DNA from: Hirsutella rhossiliensis
Taxonomy: Eukaryota; Ascomycota; Sordariomycetes; Hypocreales; Ophiocordycipitaceae
Assembly: GCF_020360975.1 (NCBI RefSeq)
Contig: NW_025408679.1
Span: 2,108,001 to 2,172,000 of the forward strand
DNA length: 64,000 bases
Direction: 5' to 3'
The position numbers were made by a program, and so were the translations under genes. The notes below the pieces were generated by a model that saw nothing but the letters and a program-made list of their open reading frames with translations, did no database searches and had not been told where the DNA came from. The first letter of the stretch is position 1, and the number at the start of each line of letters is the position of its first letter. Positions 11,099 to 21,754 of this stretch are shown here, piece by piece.

Positions 11099-12752
11099 GA
11101 AGTCGGCCTTGCCGTCAGGGTAGAGGTAGGGAACGCAAGCGATAACAGCGGCTGGGAACGGTTGAATTCGTCGATAGGGGTCCTGCGAATGGATGGCAAT
11201 GGCATCTGGTGGTGAGCCTGCGCGCTATGCGACATATACTCAACATTAGCCATACGCTCAGAGTCAGGGGCAACATCAAGGACTCGGGACTGCAGGGCGT
11301 TTAATTCGGTATCGGTAACCTGCAAGTTCGGGATCGCTGATGCGTCCGCATCGCAGGGATCCTCTTCCAAGGCCTCCTCAACAGGGCCTTGTGGGATCTC
11401 GCCGTCAGGTATGTCAGCCACTTGGCTAGCAATGGAAGCAACTATGCTGCCGTCAAGAGGAAGCCGTTGCAGGCGATCCTGGCTCACGACGATATCGCGA
11501 TAGCCCGGTGGTGGCGCTGTAGGTAATACAGCCAGGTCAACAGGCATGAACGGCGTACCCGGAAATCGCGAGCAAACTGTTGCTGGAAGCGAGGGTCGCC
11601 TTCCATATTAGGAGGCCGTAGGAGCACGATATCTAGCTCCTTCGGTAGCACTGGGAGCTCTTCAAATAGCCTACCAATGTTGCGAAGAAAGTGGATAACG
11701 TGGCCGCGATATTTGTATTGAGCGCCACGCACTTGTAGGACCTTGACGTGTACGTGAATCCTAGCAATAAGCATCTCCTCAACCATCGTTAGATCGGGTA
11801 GATTGCCGGGGACTTCCCCAAAGTCGAGGTTATTCGCAGCGCTGAAGAAGTAGGGCTCGTCGAGGGCTTTCTTCCTGTCTCGACCAATGCAGCGGCTGCA
11901 GATTTTCAAGCTATTTCGTTTCATATCGAACCAACGCTCCTGGCAGCGAATGCAACTATGCATCTTGTCGTCATTCAGGGCAGTATAGAACTCTCGCACA
12001 AGCGCCTGATCTTCCTTACTAAGGGCGGGCAAGTCAAGGTCACCTGTAAAGGCGGATCACTACTCTGATCAAACAGCCGCGCTTGAGGCTGTGTGCCTTG
12101 ACGAGTATAACGGCCGCGGTGATGACCCTGTGACAATAATGAAGGAGTGGTAGGAAGCGATTCCTGTGGTATAGGAGTGCCTTGCACAACAGGAGCTGTA
12201 GAAGCAGTGTCTTGAATCGGCGTGCCCAGAACTACTGTTGGCAGGCCAAGGGTAGGAGGAAAAGGGAAGGTCCTCAACAGGGCTTAGAGTAGATGGCCCC
12301 AGCGGAGGTATAGGCAGTTCCGGTGCAGGCGCCAGGCCACGGAATAAAACAGGCATGGCAGGAGGTCGTAGGTCAGTCACAGACGCAGGCGTTGGCGCAG
12401 TCCGCCTTGGAGGCGTCAGGTTAGCTAGCGAATCCGTCCTCTTCGTGGCTCTGCGTAGCGATGGTCTCGAGGCGATATTCCGCATCGCGGTAACGGCGGC
12501 TCGCGATTCGGTTGCCCGTTCTTTTCGGTGTGCCCTACAGCTAGCACACTGTCCTGTAAACTTCGTAGGGTCCTTGACGCTTCGAAATTCGACTTCGGGC
12601 AGATCTTGCTTGCAGGTACGACAGTTGCGGACTGCCTCGGGCATATTGTTCTCCATCTGACCGTATATATCCACCTCTTTCCCACCGAGACTGCTAGATA
12701 TTGCTCGGGCAGGAGGCTTTGCGAGGACTTGCGTGGCTGCAGCAATACACAC
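11044..12752 (-). pseudogene. Helitron N-terminal zinc-binding and DUF6570-like region (family 2a)
   Basis: The frame from 12752 contains MENNMPEAVRNCRTCKQDL with a second pair in CASCRAHRK (C-x2-C..C-x2-C). This is a short zinc-binding motif also seen at the start of the sister copy (CARCGEKKP..CLDCRSR near 44070). After a Pro-rich linker, a second frame (11484-12032) carries CIRCQERWFDM..CSRCIGRD, then EPYFFSAANNLDFG and YRGHVIHF, features of the DUF6570-like region found in fungal Helitrons. A third frame (11044-11547) is acidic. The probable start is the ATG of MENNMPEA near 12655; upstream in-frame sequence looks random. Confidence 0.75.
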
Positions 12753-13178
12753 CCGCAGGTGGTGCCAGGGAATGTTGTAGCTAGGTCGGCCGCGGAGCTA
12801 AATTTGACCTAGAATCCGTTAGTAACCGATGGGTTCGATAGATTCGACCCACGATGGAAGTGGAAGCGTGTGCTTGGAAACTTGCATTGAAGAAAAGCTC
12901 GGAAACGGCTAGCTCGTTACCTAGTCAACGCTCAGGGTTTGCGGCATGGCCTTCATTTGGTGGCGTTGCCAACCGACCACTCCCCGCACGAGTTGAGTAC
13001 AGGGGAGGCCAATTAGCCAATGAGAAGAGGTTTTATGCCTCTCTTTCTGACTGAATAAACGCCCTTCGGGCTGAATTAGAAAGTACTTCTCATTGCACCC
13101 AGTTTTATGAGTTCTTCCATGTAGGACGGAGCATGACCTAACGTATCACTGGCCAGACTTGTCAATCGCGTCGTCGGA

Positions 13179-13237
13179 GGGACAGGAAAAGCTTAAATGA
13201 TCCTTTCAGGGACAGGAAAGCTTAAATGATCCTTTCA
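13179..13237 (+). repeat. Two-copy 30-bp tandem repeat
   Basis: GGGACAGGAAAAGCTTAAAT followed by GATCCTTTCA is repeated twice head to tail; the second copy has one A fewer. It lies in the inner hAT between the Helitron side and the transposase start. It may be a regulatory or subterminal repeat. Confidence 0.85.
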
Positions 13238-13335
13238 ATCGAATTACTTCCGTGATGTTGGAGCCCGAAAATTTTTACGTTAGGCTAGTTGGACGATGGA
13301 CCAAGATCGAATGATCGAAAGCCACCATACCTTAA

Positions 13336-15650
13336 TTGGTGTATGTCATGATCATGGAATCTCCAGCGCCAACCTCGCCATCTTCGTTTACGACAATTTC
13401 AGCATCAATCCGCTCCAGATCTCCTGCATCGTGTCCCGCGCCACACTTTTCCGCTACGACGCCATCGTCTAATTCTGTCCGTTATCCTGAGCCTCCGGAC
13501 GAATTCGTACAAGACCATGTCACGTACCTGCGTCGCGCGAAGACGACGAAGAAGGCAGCTCGTCTCGGCTCGTCGCATGTGTGGAAGTACGGTCTTCATT
13601 ACATCCGAGACAGTGACAAGAAAGAGGTATACTACTGTCACGAATGTGCGATCGGAAAGTATAAGCAAGAGTTATTTGTGATCAATGGCACGTCGGGAGT
13701 GAGAAATCATCTCGAACAGAGGCACCAGATTGATCCACAAAGCGGCGTGAGGAAACGCGGTGCGACACGGGCGTCTGTATTGGAGCAACAGAAAAGCGCA
13801 GCTGCTAGTAGCAATTTTTCTGGAAAGATACCGTTGAGAGGTTCAAAGAGCTTTTGATTCGTTGGGTTGTGTACTGCCATATTGCTTTCTTCCAGTTGGA
13901 GAACCAGTACTTCGAGAGCTACTCTTCTTTCTGAACCCTGCTCTACTTAATCACCTCCCAAAGGCTGCGAAAACAATTCGAGGTTGGGTTATGGATGCGT
14001 TCCTGTCGAAGAAGCAACAGCTGAAAGAGGACCTCCAGCGGTCGCGGAGTAGAATCTCCATCTCCTTCGACCTCTGGACCTCGCCAAACCCGTACGCAAT
14101 CCTGGGTGTCGTCGCCATGTGGATTGACGCCACCGGCAAGCGACGAAGTACCGTCCTGGGCATGCGACGCGTTCATGGCGAGCACAGTGGCGAGAATCTT
14201 GGGTCGACCGTTCTCGAATTATTGACGGAATATGACATTGGCGGAGATCAGATTGGATACTTCATGCTGGACAATGCTTCATCCAATGATACCGCTGTTG
14301 AGTTTATACTCAAGGAGCTCTGCCCATGGATGAAGCCGCAACAGCGTCGCCATCGCCGACTGCGCTGCTTGGGTCACATTGTCAACCTCTGCTGCCAGGC
14401 GTTTCTCATGGGTCGAAATTGTGAGAAGCATTTGGCGAAGCTTGAAAAGCACCACCAGCGCGGAGATTACGTGAAGGTAGAGGAGCTGTGGAAGAAGTTT
14501 GGATGTTTAGGCCGGCTCCATAACCTTGTGCGGTACATCCGGCTTACTCCTCAAAGGCGGGAGGAGTTTGCAGCAATTATTATCGGCGGCCATCTCTCCG
14601 AATTCGATGGGCTCGAGCTTATCCAGAACAACTCCACACGCTGGAATTCGTGGTTTCATTCGATCACACGAGCGTTAAATGTTCGAGAACGTTTGGAAAT
14701 CTTCTCAGCTCGTCATGTACCAGGAGAGGGTCTCAAGGGATTTCGAACTTCAAACTAGATGGACAGCACTGGTTCGAGCTTGAAAAGATCGAGCTCGCAC
14801 TAAAAGACTTCTTCGCGGCAACTATGCTTGCTGAAGGAAACAAGACATCCTCGCTGACTGGTTTTCGACTTTGACTGTCTTCTCCGCGAGATCAACGAGA
14901 CGAAGGATCACTACCATGACATTCACGAGGAAGACGACGACGACAACTTCACGTGGAGGTATTCCAAGGTTGTGCAGATGCTGCGTGGTCAAAGTGCGAG
15001 GAGTATTACAGCAACCGACAACGGAATTGGCAACATCGATTTCCTGAAGATACTGATCTTCCGCCAGCGTATTACGCAGCTCAAGTACTCAATCCGTATC
15101 GAAAGTGGGCATGGTTCAGGCAAGAATGGGTTCTTCAGGGCGACGAAGGAAGACAGAAGTGGTATGAAAGCGCACAGCTGGCGGTGAAGCAGCTCTGGGA
15201 GACAGAGTATAAGGAAAGTACCCTGTTGAGGCGCTACCACCTCCAGTCAGGAAGGACAAGGATCCAGACCCAGCATTCGATCGGCAGAGGGAACATAAGC
15301 GCATTCGCATAGACGGCCCGGCTGCTGCCACCGATCTGTATGAGCAGTATATTTCGACCGACCGGCTGCATGACGAGGAGGCAGGTTGCGATGAGGCCAT
15401 CGCCTATTGGCTATCCCGTTATGACTCGCAAAGAGACCTCGCCCGCTTCGCTCTGGATCTATTTGCGGTTTCCCAATGTCAGATGAGTGCGAACGGCTGT
15501 TTAGTAGCGCAAAGCTTGGTATAGTTGATCGTCGAGGTAGGCTTAAGGCAGATATCATAGAGGCTTGTGAGTGTCTACGTGCCTGGTATGGGAAGCCTCG
15601 GGCTGAGGATAGCGAAGATAGCGGGGATAGCGAGAATGAAAGCGAATAAG
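13336..15650 (+). pseudogene. hAT transposase of the inner element
   Basis: Frame 1 (probable ATG at 13348 or 13354) starts with a Ser/Pro-rich leader, then a BED zinc finger with YYCHECAIGKY and NHLEQRHQ, giving C-x2-C..H-x4-H. The next frame (13862-14758) carries SISFDLWTSPNPYAILGVVAMW, YFMLDNASSNDTAV (DDE region), RRLRCLGHIVNL and NNSTRWNSW. A third frame (14953-15312) holds YYAAQVLNPYRKW. The dimerisation domain with RFALDLFAV and SDECERLFSSAK lies at 15410-15560, and the frame ends after an acidic tail at 15650. At least four frame breaks make it formally non-functional, but every hAT block is present in order. It is a different hAT subfamily from the outer transposase. Confidence 0.85.
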
Positions 15651-15827
15651 CGATCAAGTTGACAGCTAGTAGCCAATACATTTCCTATTTTTGCAACCCG
15701 CCTCATTCTGAGCGGTCTTGGCGGTATTACTGGTATTACCGGTAAGCCATACCGGTAAGGATATCAGCAGGTGGTATGGTATGGTATAGAGGTCATACCA
15801 TACCATACCGGACCATTCCGATCACTG

Positions 15828-15835
15828 GCTCCTCA
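15828..15835 (+). repeat. Target-site duplication, right (GCTCCTCA) of inner hAT
   Basis: It is identical to 7097-7104 and abuts the inverted terminus ending at 15827. Removing 7105-15835 rejoins the outer hAT transposase gene. Confidence 0.95.
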
Positions 15836-16910
15836 AGTGTCTTCTCAACTATCTCAGCTAGTTGTTTGCCAGTGTGCGATCCTTTGAGCTCGATAAACTC
15901 AATAACCTCTTCTCTCTCCTCAAACTCCGGCGTAATCCAGTGCGCAATAATGGCGAAAATAGGCACCCGATTCGGTGCTGTCCAGATATCAAGGGTGAGC
16001 GAGATGGTAGCACAATTGTACTCAAGCTCAATCTTCAGCTTCTCTCTGCGTTCGACAAAGTCTGTGTAGATATGATTGCGTAAAGTTATACGACTCCTGT
16101 ACACACAGGTTGTATTGTGAGCCAAGAACATCTCTTGGAAAGCAGGGGTCTCAACAACAGAGAAGGGTTGTCGGTGTTTTACAAACCACTGGCGGATAGA
16201 CTCCTTTGCCGTGAGCCTTGCTCTTTGCCGGGGTCGACCGCTCCATGCATCTGCCTCTGTATAATCTCCTCCGCCAATGGCGCGGCCGTATCCATTGATT
16301 CGAGCGTGGTGAGACTCCTTCGTAATATTGTGGGATTTTAAATGGTCTCCCATGCCAGAGGTAACCCTCGGCGGTTCGATTCAAGGACCTGGAATATCTT
16401 CCGAAGAGTAGAAGGATTTTGAAGGCACTCTATACAAGTCCACCGGAACTCTTGGAATATCTTCGGTCCATACTTGTACTCCGAGTAAAAGCTCCTGTCA
16501 ATGGCTTCCCTCTGCATGTACCAATAAACGTGGCTGTTCTTGTCTCTCTTCTTGCGAACATGCTTCTGTTTGTTGTCGGCCCACTTCTTGATCAGTCCGG
16601 CTTTCTCTGCGAGCGTCATATGACTACCGGTACTGTTCAATGGCGGCTCTGGTGTATCCGCGTCGGGCATGTCATCATCTGACTCACAGTCAGGATGGCC
16701 CGGGGGGGCGCAGACAATTGTATCTTCGCCAGTCGGAAGAGGGGACGAAGGAGCCGGAGCTGTGCTAGGATCAGGGCGCGCGCGCGCGGGATTCTGAGGG
16801 TTGAATTGAGGACGTTCGATGCGGGCATAGTTCTGCGTTGGCAATTTACGCCGGGTCCTAGGAGCAAAGAAACTTGCTGCGGCAGATGTTTTCGATTCAG
16901 CAAGGGCCAT
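15836..16910 (-). pseudogene. hAT transposase, N-terminal part (outer element)
   Basis: The probable ATG is at 16910 (MALAESKTSAAASFFAP). A Pro-rich leader is followed by a BED-type zinc finger with WTCIECLQN and GDHLKSHNITKE (C-x2-C..H-x4-H), then FSVVETPAFQEMF, the first DDE-region block (SLTLDIWTAPNRVPIFAIIAHW) and GKQLAEIVEKTLEE. It is cut at 15836 by the inner hAT, and the next conserved block (GDNAANN) resumes at 7104 and below. One further frame break lies near 16345, in the BED finger. Together with 5447-7104 it makes a complete hAT architecture. Confidence 0.85.
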
Positions 16911-17450
16911 ACTATGTATCATGTTATAATTAGCTATTCACTCGTAAAGTGATTAAATAAGAGGGGAGGTTGGAGGGTCGCGAAGTTTTACCCGGTCTTG
17001 GCTAAAGGGCTCGAGAATACCAAATAAACTACAATAGAGTATAAAGGAGTCGAGGTTGAACGGGTAGGATAGGTCGTCGGGCAGGGCGTTGATTCGGGGG
17101 TCGACCCGAAGCCGCTGTCGGAAATATCGAAGCAGGAATTAGGCGAGATCGTCGTAAAATAATGTCGTGGAAGTTGTCGCGAAGACCGTTGCTCAATGCA
17201 GGCAAAAAAAGGTGGGATGGGCTGGCCGTGTCTTTCCGACAGCAGTAGGATTAACAGGTGGTCAATTGAGCGCGAATAACGCGTCTAAACGCAGCTGGTT
17301 GGCACAATATATCCTTATCATGCAGATGTTTCGGTACTTTCTCATCGGGCTAGCTTGTGTGGACAAACAAGTAGCAGTCATATTGGGCTCGAGGAGTAGA
17401 TAAGTCCCTAGCAGCCTCTTAATCGCGAGATGACGCAATTCGTGTCACCT

Positions 17451-17749
17451 TGTCAGGGCCCTACCTGGGACCCCTGGGTTACCGTGACACACCTGGGGAC
17501 TACTACGGAAACCGCGGACGGGCACGGCACCCGCGGACGGGCAGCTCCGGGCACGGGCAGCTCCGGGCACGGGCAGCTCCGACGGTAGGTACGGGCAGCC
17601 CCGTCATCCAGGTCCGAAGCGACAGGGAGGATATGAGGAGGTCACGGCGTTAGGAGTTATGTGGTTTTCTTTCCTCTTCATCTTAGTATTCTTTCGTTAC
17701 AGAGTATCTTGCTAGCTTTGTCTGCAGTCTCCTTTCGCTCGCCGTGACA
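17451..17749. mobile_element. Solo LTR (299 bp) in outer hAT
   Basis: The sequence begins TGTCAGGGCC and ends GCCGTGACA, with inverted TGTCA..TGACA ends. It is flanked on both sides by the 5-bp direct repeat CACCT (17446-17450 and 17750-17754). No internal retroelement sequence is adjacent, so it is best read as a solo LTR left by LTR-LTR recombination. It carries a short tandem array of GGGCAGCTCCGGGCAC (about 17539-17580). The ends resemble those of the chromovirus LTR at 23231, but the bodies differ. Confidence 0.85.
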
Positions 17750-18077
17750 CACCTCCAATTGTTCGCGCAGTATTGAGATGTTGAGGGATCTGAACGCGTT
17801 TTTCGAATTAGCTTGCCGGAGGCTGTTTAACGGTATAAGTCCTGTATTCTATTTTAAAAATTTGGACTGCCGAGCTTAATATGTGCTTGAAATGTAGTTT
17901 TGCAACTAGAAAATGATTGATCTATTGATTGACTTGAGGATGATGTGGCATTTATGGAGCAAATGTTAAGCACAGATATCGAGAGTTATATCACCCGAAC
18001 GAGAAAATCCAGAACATTCGAGTGGCACTACATTTAAATGGTGTGCATTATAAAATGTCACTGTTCACGAGCTTCAT

Positions 18078-18766
18078 TGTTGTTGTTGTTGTTGTTGTAT
18101 TTTTCGTCCAGCGGCCTTTAGGCCGCTCAGGTCCCCGAGACGGGGCACAGGACGTGCTGAGCTAGACTATCTAGAATTCCTGCCACCGAAAGGCCACCCA
18201 GTACAAGTCACCAGGGCCCCCGCGGCCAGTCCTCCCAGATGTCCATCCAGCATTTCATAGGCTCTTTGGCGCTCCTTGTCGAAGCCTGTCTCCCGTCAGC
18301 GGGACTTCCAGGCGCGTGGCAATTGCCACAATGGTCAACCCTTGGTTTTTCCGGTCAGAATTCTCTCGCTCGTTGCTAAGGCTGCTGTCGCAGTCCATGC
18401 TCCAGTAACCAAGCGATGGAAATAGCGAGGAGCGGCGGTAGGGAAAAACCCTCAGAAGGAATCAGAGGCTGTCGCGCAGCTTGCCTTCAGGGAGAAAAAC
18501 CTCCGCGACCGGCCACCGTTGTTTAGAAGGGCGGACCTTCCAATACCCACAGCTCCTTGGTTCCGAAGAGAGCCATGAGGTCCGAGTGGACGTGTTGTCG
18601 AGACCGGCTTCGCAGAGGAATATGAACTCTCCTAAGGTCTTCCTCTGTGCTGTTAGGGTCACGATGGACCCCGCAGCTGAAGCGCGGTCGGGTCGCCTGC
18701 AAATCTGGCCCCAGCTAGCAAGCCGCTAACAGCCCTCCAGGGGACAGAATTTTTACAGGGGAGAGT
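18078..18766 (-). mobile_element. 5'-truncated LINE fragment (689 bp)
   Basis: It is flanked by the 16-bp direct repeat TGTTCACGAGCTTCAT (18062-18077 and 18767-18782). The left end on the + strand is a (TTG)n run, that is a (CAA)n 3' tail when read on the minus strand, as expected for a non-LTR retrotransposon copied from its 3' end. A 66-codon minus-strand frame (18462-18662) may be the end of ORF2, but I cannot identify it. The element entered the outer hAT. Confidence 0.8.
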
Positions 18767-19527
18767 TGTTCACGAGCTTCATGGTGTTTTTGATACTCCG
18801 TATAGGGTGGCAAGATTGCTGAAACGGCGGGCGTATCAGGCACTCACTGTTAGGGTCGTTATACCAACATATATGGACGCCAACTACCCCACTTCCAACC
18901 CACTGGGATTTTGCCAGTGGAGTGTCGACGACGGAATCCAACTGCAACACGCACAACATAATTTTAAATACGCAGAATGTCATCGCAAGGGCGGCCGATT
19001 TCGAAGTTACCATGTCCGCGCGGGGCGAACCCCTGCTCCTGTCAGAACGGTGGTTCTGTGGCGTGCCTAATGGGGAAAGTGCATTGTGGAATCTATTGGT
19101 ATGATGGGGGTCAAAGCAGCTCGTTTCTGTTGCGAAGACCATTGCGCCATGCAGGCAAAGTGGAACGCGCTCCTACAGGTGCGCTGCAATTGACACATAT
19201 CTGATGTCTGTCTTTCTTCCCGATAGTTTCTTGATGTGTACGTGTGTGTCTGCTCCGAAAGAAAAGGGAGGCCCTTGGTGGGTGGCTTTGGGCATTAGCC
19301 TTTTCCTCCCCTGCATGCCCCCTTGGCTGGCAGCTGCGAAGCGTGATCCTTTTTTTTCACCGTATATTTCGACCATATCGCCATTCATTCAAGATTTTGA
19401 TGAATGAATTGAATAAAGACTCCTGATTTTCGATTCGTCGAATTTGAAGACCTTACCCGATTCCGCTTCATTCAATTCAAGGGTCCCGAGGCCGATTCGA
19501 CTTCAAAATCTTCAAATATCAGCCCTA

Positions 19528-19535
19528 GGGATTGT
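19528..19535 (+). repeat. Target-site duplication, right (GGGATTGT) of outer hAT
   Basis: An exact match to 5009-5016, it abuts the inverted terminus at 19527 and lies inside the coding sequence of the split gene. Confidence 0.93.
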
Positions 19536-19763
19536 AGTGGCAGACCAAAGGGGAAACTTGCGTTTCTCGGCCTCGCATCGGACAATGACAGCTTCGACAT
19601 GCCCCGACTTGCTGTGCGTTTCCCTCAAACCTGGCGTACCCATCGGCGGCGAGGCATGCGTGGCCGGCGGGGTGGGTTTTGCCGCTGGCGCTTGCTGGGG
19701 CGATGTCTCTGGCTCCGAATCGGTGTCGATGTTGTCCCACTTTGAGTAATCAATCGGAGGCAT
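19536..19763 (-). pseudogene. 5' half of the uncharacterised gene split by the outer hAT
   Basis: The likely start is the ATG at 19763 (MPPIDYSKWDNIDTDSEPET); an upstream in-frame ATG at 19835 also exists. The half is Pro/Ser-rich, then becomes charged and hydrophobic (HVEAVIVRCEAEKRKF..ATTIP) up to the duplication. Its frame matches the phase of the 3' half at 4570-5016. The opening MPPIDYSKWD resembles starts of co-chaperone-type proteins, but the rest does not, and I do not assign a function. The break by a transposon is recent enough that both halves remain open. Confidence 0.78.
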
Positions 19764-20000
19764 TGAGTCGATTCTTGACAAATTGTTACCCTTCACTGCA
19801 TAATTCGCAACGGTTCGGACTCCTTCGACCTTCAAGATGATGGCTCCTGAAAAGGCTCCATTACGTCCTTACCCCGACCCTAAGCCTATCGTGTTGTGGC
19901 GGGGTAAAACGGCGTCCAAGCAGCCACACTATCGGGAGCAAGCCTCATCTTTCCTTTCAACAGACTTGTCAGTGTCAAACCAAGCCGAATGCTTCAGTCC

Positions 20001-20238
20001 CGTTCCTCAAGGCATTGGCGGACCCTGCAAGGGGCCGGTCTCCTGTGCCTTGAGGAACGAGGAACGACGTGACGAAAGGATCTTTCTTCCGCCTCCTTCC
20101 GCGCCCTACCTTAGCACGGACCACATGCCGCTCCGTGCGCCTGCGCCACGCCAACGCCACTTTCGTTCCTCAAGGCATTGGCGGCCCCGCAGGGGCCGGT
20201 CTCCTGTTTGCGTTACGCCACCTTTGCCTTGAGGAACG
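20001..20238. repeat. Two foldback units with GTTCCTCAAGGC arms
   Basis: CGTTCCTCAAGGCA at 20001-20014 faces TGCCTTGAGGAACG at 20046-20059. The same pair recurs at 20164-20177 and 20225-20238, and each pair encloses a GGGGCCGGTCTCCTG core. Single TGCCTTGAGGAACG arms also occur at 943-956 beside Helitron 1a and at 33702-33715 beside Helitron 1b. The motif is therefore associated with this Helitron family or with its preferred target. Confidence 0.75.
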
Positions 20239-20429
20239 AAAGGCTCTTCCTTCCGCCCCCCACGCACGGACCGCATAGCGCCCCGTTCGAGTTTCGCCAC
20301 AGCTGTGCCCCTCCAGCCACAATCCAAGTCCAGCCACAATCCAAATGTGTGCATACTGTTGTACATGCATACTGTTGTACATAATGCCCACGCCACCCGC
20401 CCCTCTGTGGGTCCTACCCGGGTGGGGTA

Positions 20430-21200
20430 GCCGGATGGTCATTCTGGAAGAGCAAGTCCGTACACGAGACGATCCTCAGCTCGGCGCGCTTCTGGGTAGG
20501 GTGCGTGCCGGGATGCAGACACAGCAAGACCTTGTCCTGTTCAACACGAAGCTACTTGACCGCTCCCAAATAACACCTCTGAATCGGAACCGGTCAGCTT
20601 CACTAGTTACTTATCTCTACCTAGTAAGTGGTAGTATACCCGGCCTTTTCTAGGCGTCTCAGGTTAGTCATCTGTAGCTACGCACTGCGGAGCCAGTGAC
20701 TTGGGGGAGGTCTTCGGGCACTCAAAGGGATATATCCGTCTTCATCTCGGCCCACACCTGGCGAAGTGGCACGCTGTCTCGAGAGCTGATCGCCCGGACG
20801 ATCGAACAAGGGGACGACTCTAGCTGCAAAGTTCCCGGCGCCCTTTGCAACAAAAGCCTGGTGCAAAGAGGTCCCACTTGCGCTCCAGGTGGGGGCTTCC
20901 AAGTCGTTCTACCAGGCGTTTACAGATGAACAGACGTTACCAATTTCGCATTAAGTACTCTTGGAGCTGCGAGGAAATCGCGTAATAAACGGTGAGCCTT
21001 CCAAATGCGATTTTACCAGTCTCTATGTACAACTATCCAGGTGTACAACGCTTCAAGGTATCAAGCTTCTCAGTCCCATACGACCCCAGGATTTCATCGG
21101 CAACAGGCTTGATCAGGCTATAATTGATGGAATGCAGAGACTCAAGGAACTGAGTAACGAAACATGCACGGACGATTTCGAAACATGCACGGAGACTTAA
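20430..21200 (+). pseudogene. Helitron family 1 helicase, C-terminal fragment
   Basis: Three short + strand blocks match the C-terminal half of the 2216-4522 helicase in order. They are VILEEQVRTRDDPQLGALL with ITPLNRNR (20430-20610), FISAHTWRSGTLSRELIART..GDDSSCKVPG (20730-20850), and LRGNRVINGEPSKCDFTSLYVQLSRCTTL with the LLSPIRPQDFIGN end (20961-21200). Walker A and B are absent and internal segments are deleted or out of frame. A short direct repeat (AACATGCACGGA) closes the fragment. It is a decayed copy. Confidence 0.8.
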
Positions 21201-21457
21201 ACCCCATTTGGAAGAGTAGGCGCGCACCACAATTTGGCGCGCGCGTTCCCAACGCCGTGGCCGCCTCGTCGCGCCCGCCCTATTACTCGACTACCGGTAT
21301 GTACGGAGGATGCATTCAATATTGCAAAGATCACCAACGCCAGAAGATGCGTCCCTTGGTCGTTCAATTGAAGCTATCACTAAGCCCGGCCCGACCGATT
21401 CCGATGTGTATGCAATATGCACACAGCAGTGGAAGGTGCATTTTTGGCCGCCTTGCC

Positions 21458-21486
21458 TACCTCTGTGACTGTGACTGTGACTGTGA
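21458..21486 (+). repeat. (CTGTGA)n microsatellite
   Basis: Four to five copies of TGTGAC are seen. They create a Ser-Gln repeat in one antisense frame, which I do not regard as coding. Between 21201 and 21754 I see no other supportable feature. Confidence 0.8.
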
Positions 21487-21754
21487 GGAAGGATCCGTCC
21501 GACGCGGCGGAGGGCGAGGCACATAGGGAACGAATTTGGGGACGGCCCGCTCGCTGGAATTGCATGGTGCCGTGTCCGTCTGATCCCCTGGCTGCTGGAA
21601 ATGCTCCCTTACCGTCCCGTGAGACTGTGCCGGCGGCTGTGCCCACATGAAGCCGTCGTGATGTGCCTGTGTCGAGGGAGGCGGTTCTTGCCACCGTGAC
21701 GGCGCCGGTGCCTGTACGTATACAGGCACAAGTGATGTAGGCTGTCACACATAG

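Larger units (their letters stand above)
7884..12752 (-). mobile_element. Helitron family 2, copy a (nested in inner hAT)
   Basis: The order on the minus strand is an N-terminal zinc-binding region, a DUF6570-like region, the Rep HUH nuclease and a Pif1-type helicase. It matches the + strand copy at 44020-49686. Coordinates give the coding extent only. TTCG-loop hairpins (GCCC-TTC-GGGC type) lie outside it at 7573-7586 and 13061-13071 and may mark, or lie near, the ends. Several frame breaks interrupt the reading frame. It must have entered after the inner hAT acquired its present ends, or been carried by it. Confidence 0.85.
7105..15827 (+). mobile_element. Inner hAT transposon (8.7 kb) nested in the outer hAT transposase gene
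   Basis: The two ends are perfect 24-bp inverted repeats beginning CAGTGATCGG, a classic hAT terminus, flanked by GCTCCTCA duplications. Subterminal blocks on both sides are built of GGTATGGTA and GGTCTTGGCGGTATT motifs in opposite orientations (7125-7260; 15715-15805). Its own transposase is at 13336-15650 (+), 177 bases from the right end. A Helitron on the minus strand (coding 7884-12752) occupies most of the left arm, which explains the unusual length. Positions 7261-7570 and 12753-13330 carry no gene I can see. Confidence 0.93.
5017..19527 (-). mobile_element. Outer hAT transposon, 14.5 kb including nested insertions
   Basis: The left end reads TAGGGGTGATAT and the right end, reverse-complemented, TAGGGCTGATAT, a 12-bp imperfect terminal inverted repeat. 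Both are flanked by GGGATTGT. Subterminal sequence on both sides is rich in TTTGAAGATTTTGAA and ATTCAATTCATT motifs. The transposase is on the minus strand, split by an inner hAT (7105-15827). A solo LTR (17451-17749) and a 5'-truncated LINE (18078-18766) also sit inside. Subtracting these leaves an element of roughly 4.8 kb. Positions 5223-5446, 16923-17450, 17750-18061 and 18783-19500 are non-coding element sequence in which I see no gene. Confidence 0.9.

Noticed and set aside
21457..21729. Small protein with Ser-Gln repeat
   Set aside because: The repeat comes from a hexanucleotide microsatellite; there is no other support.
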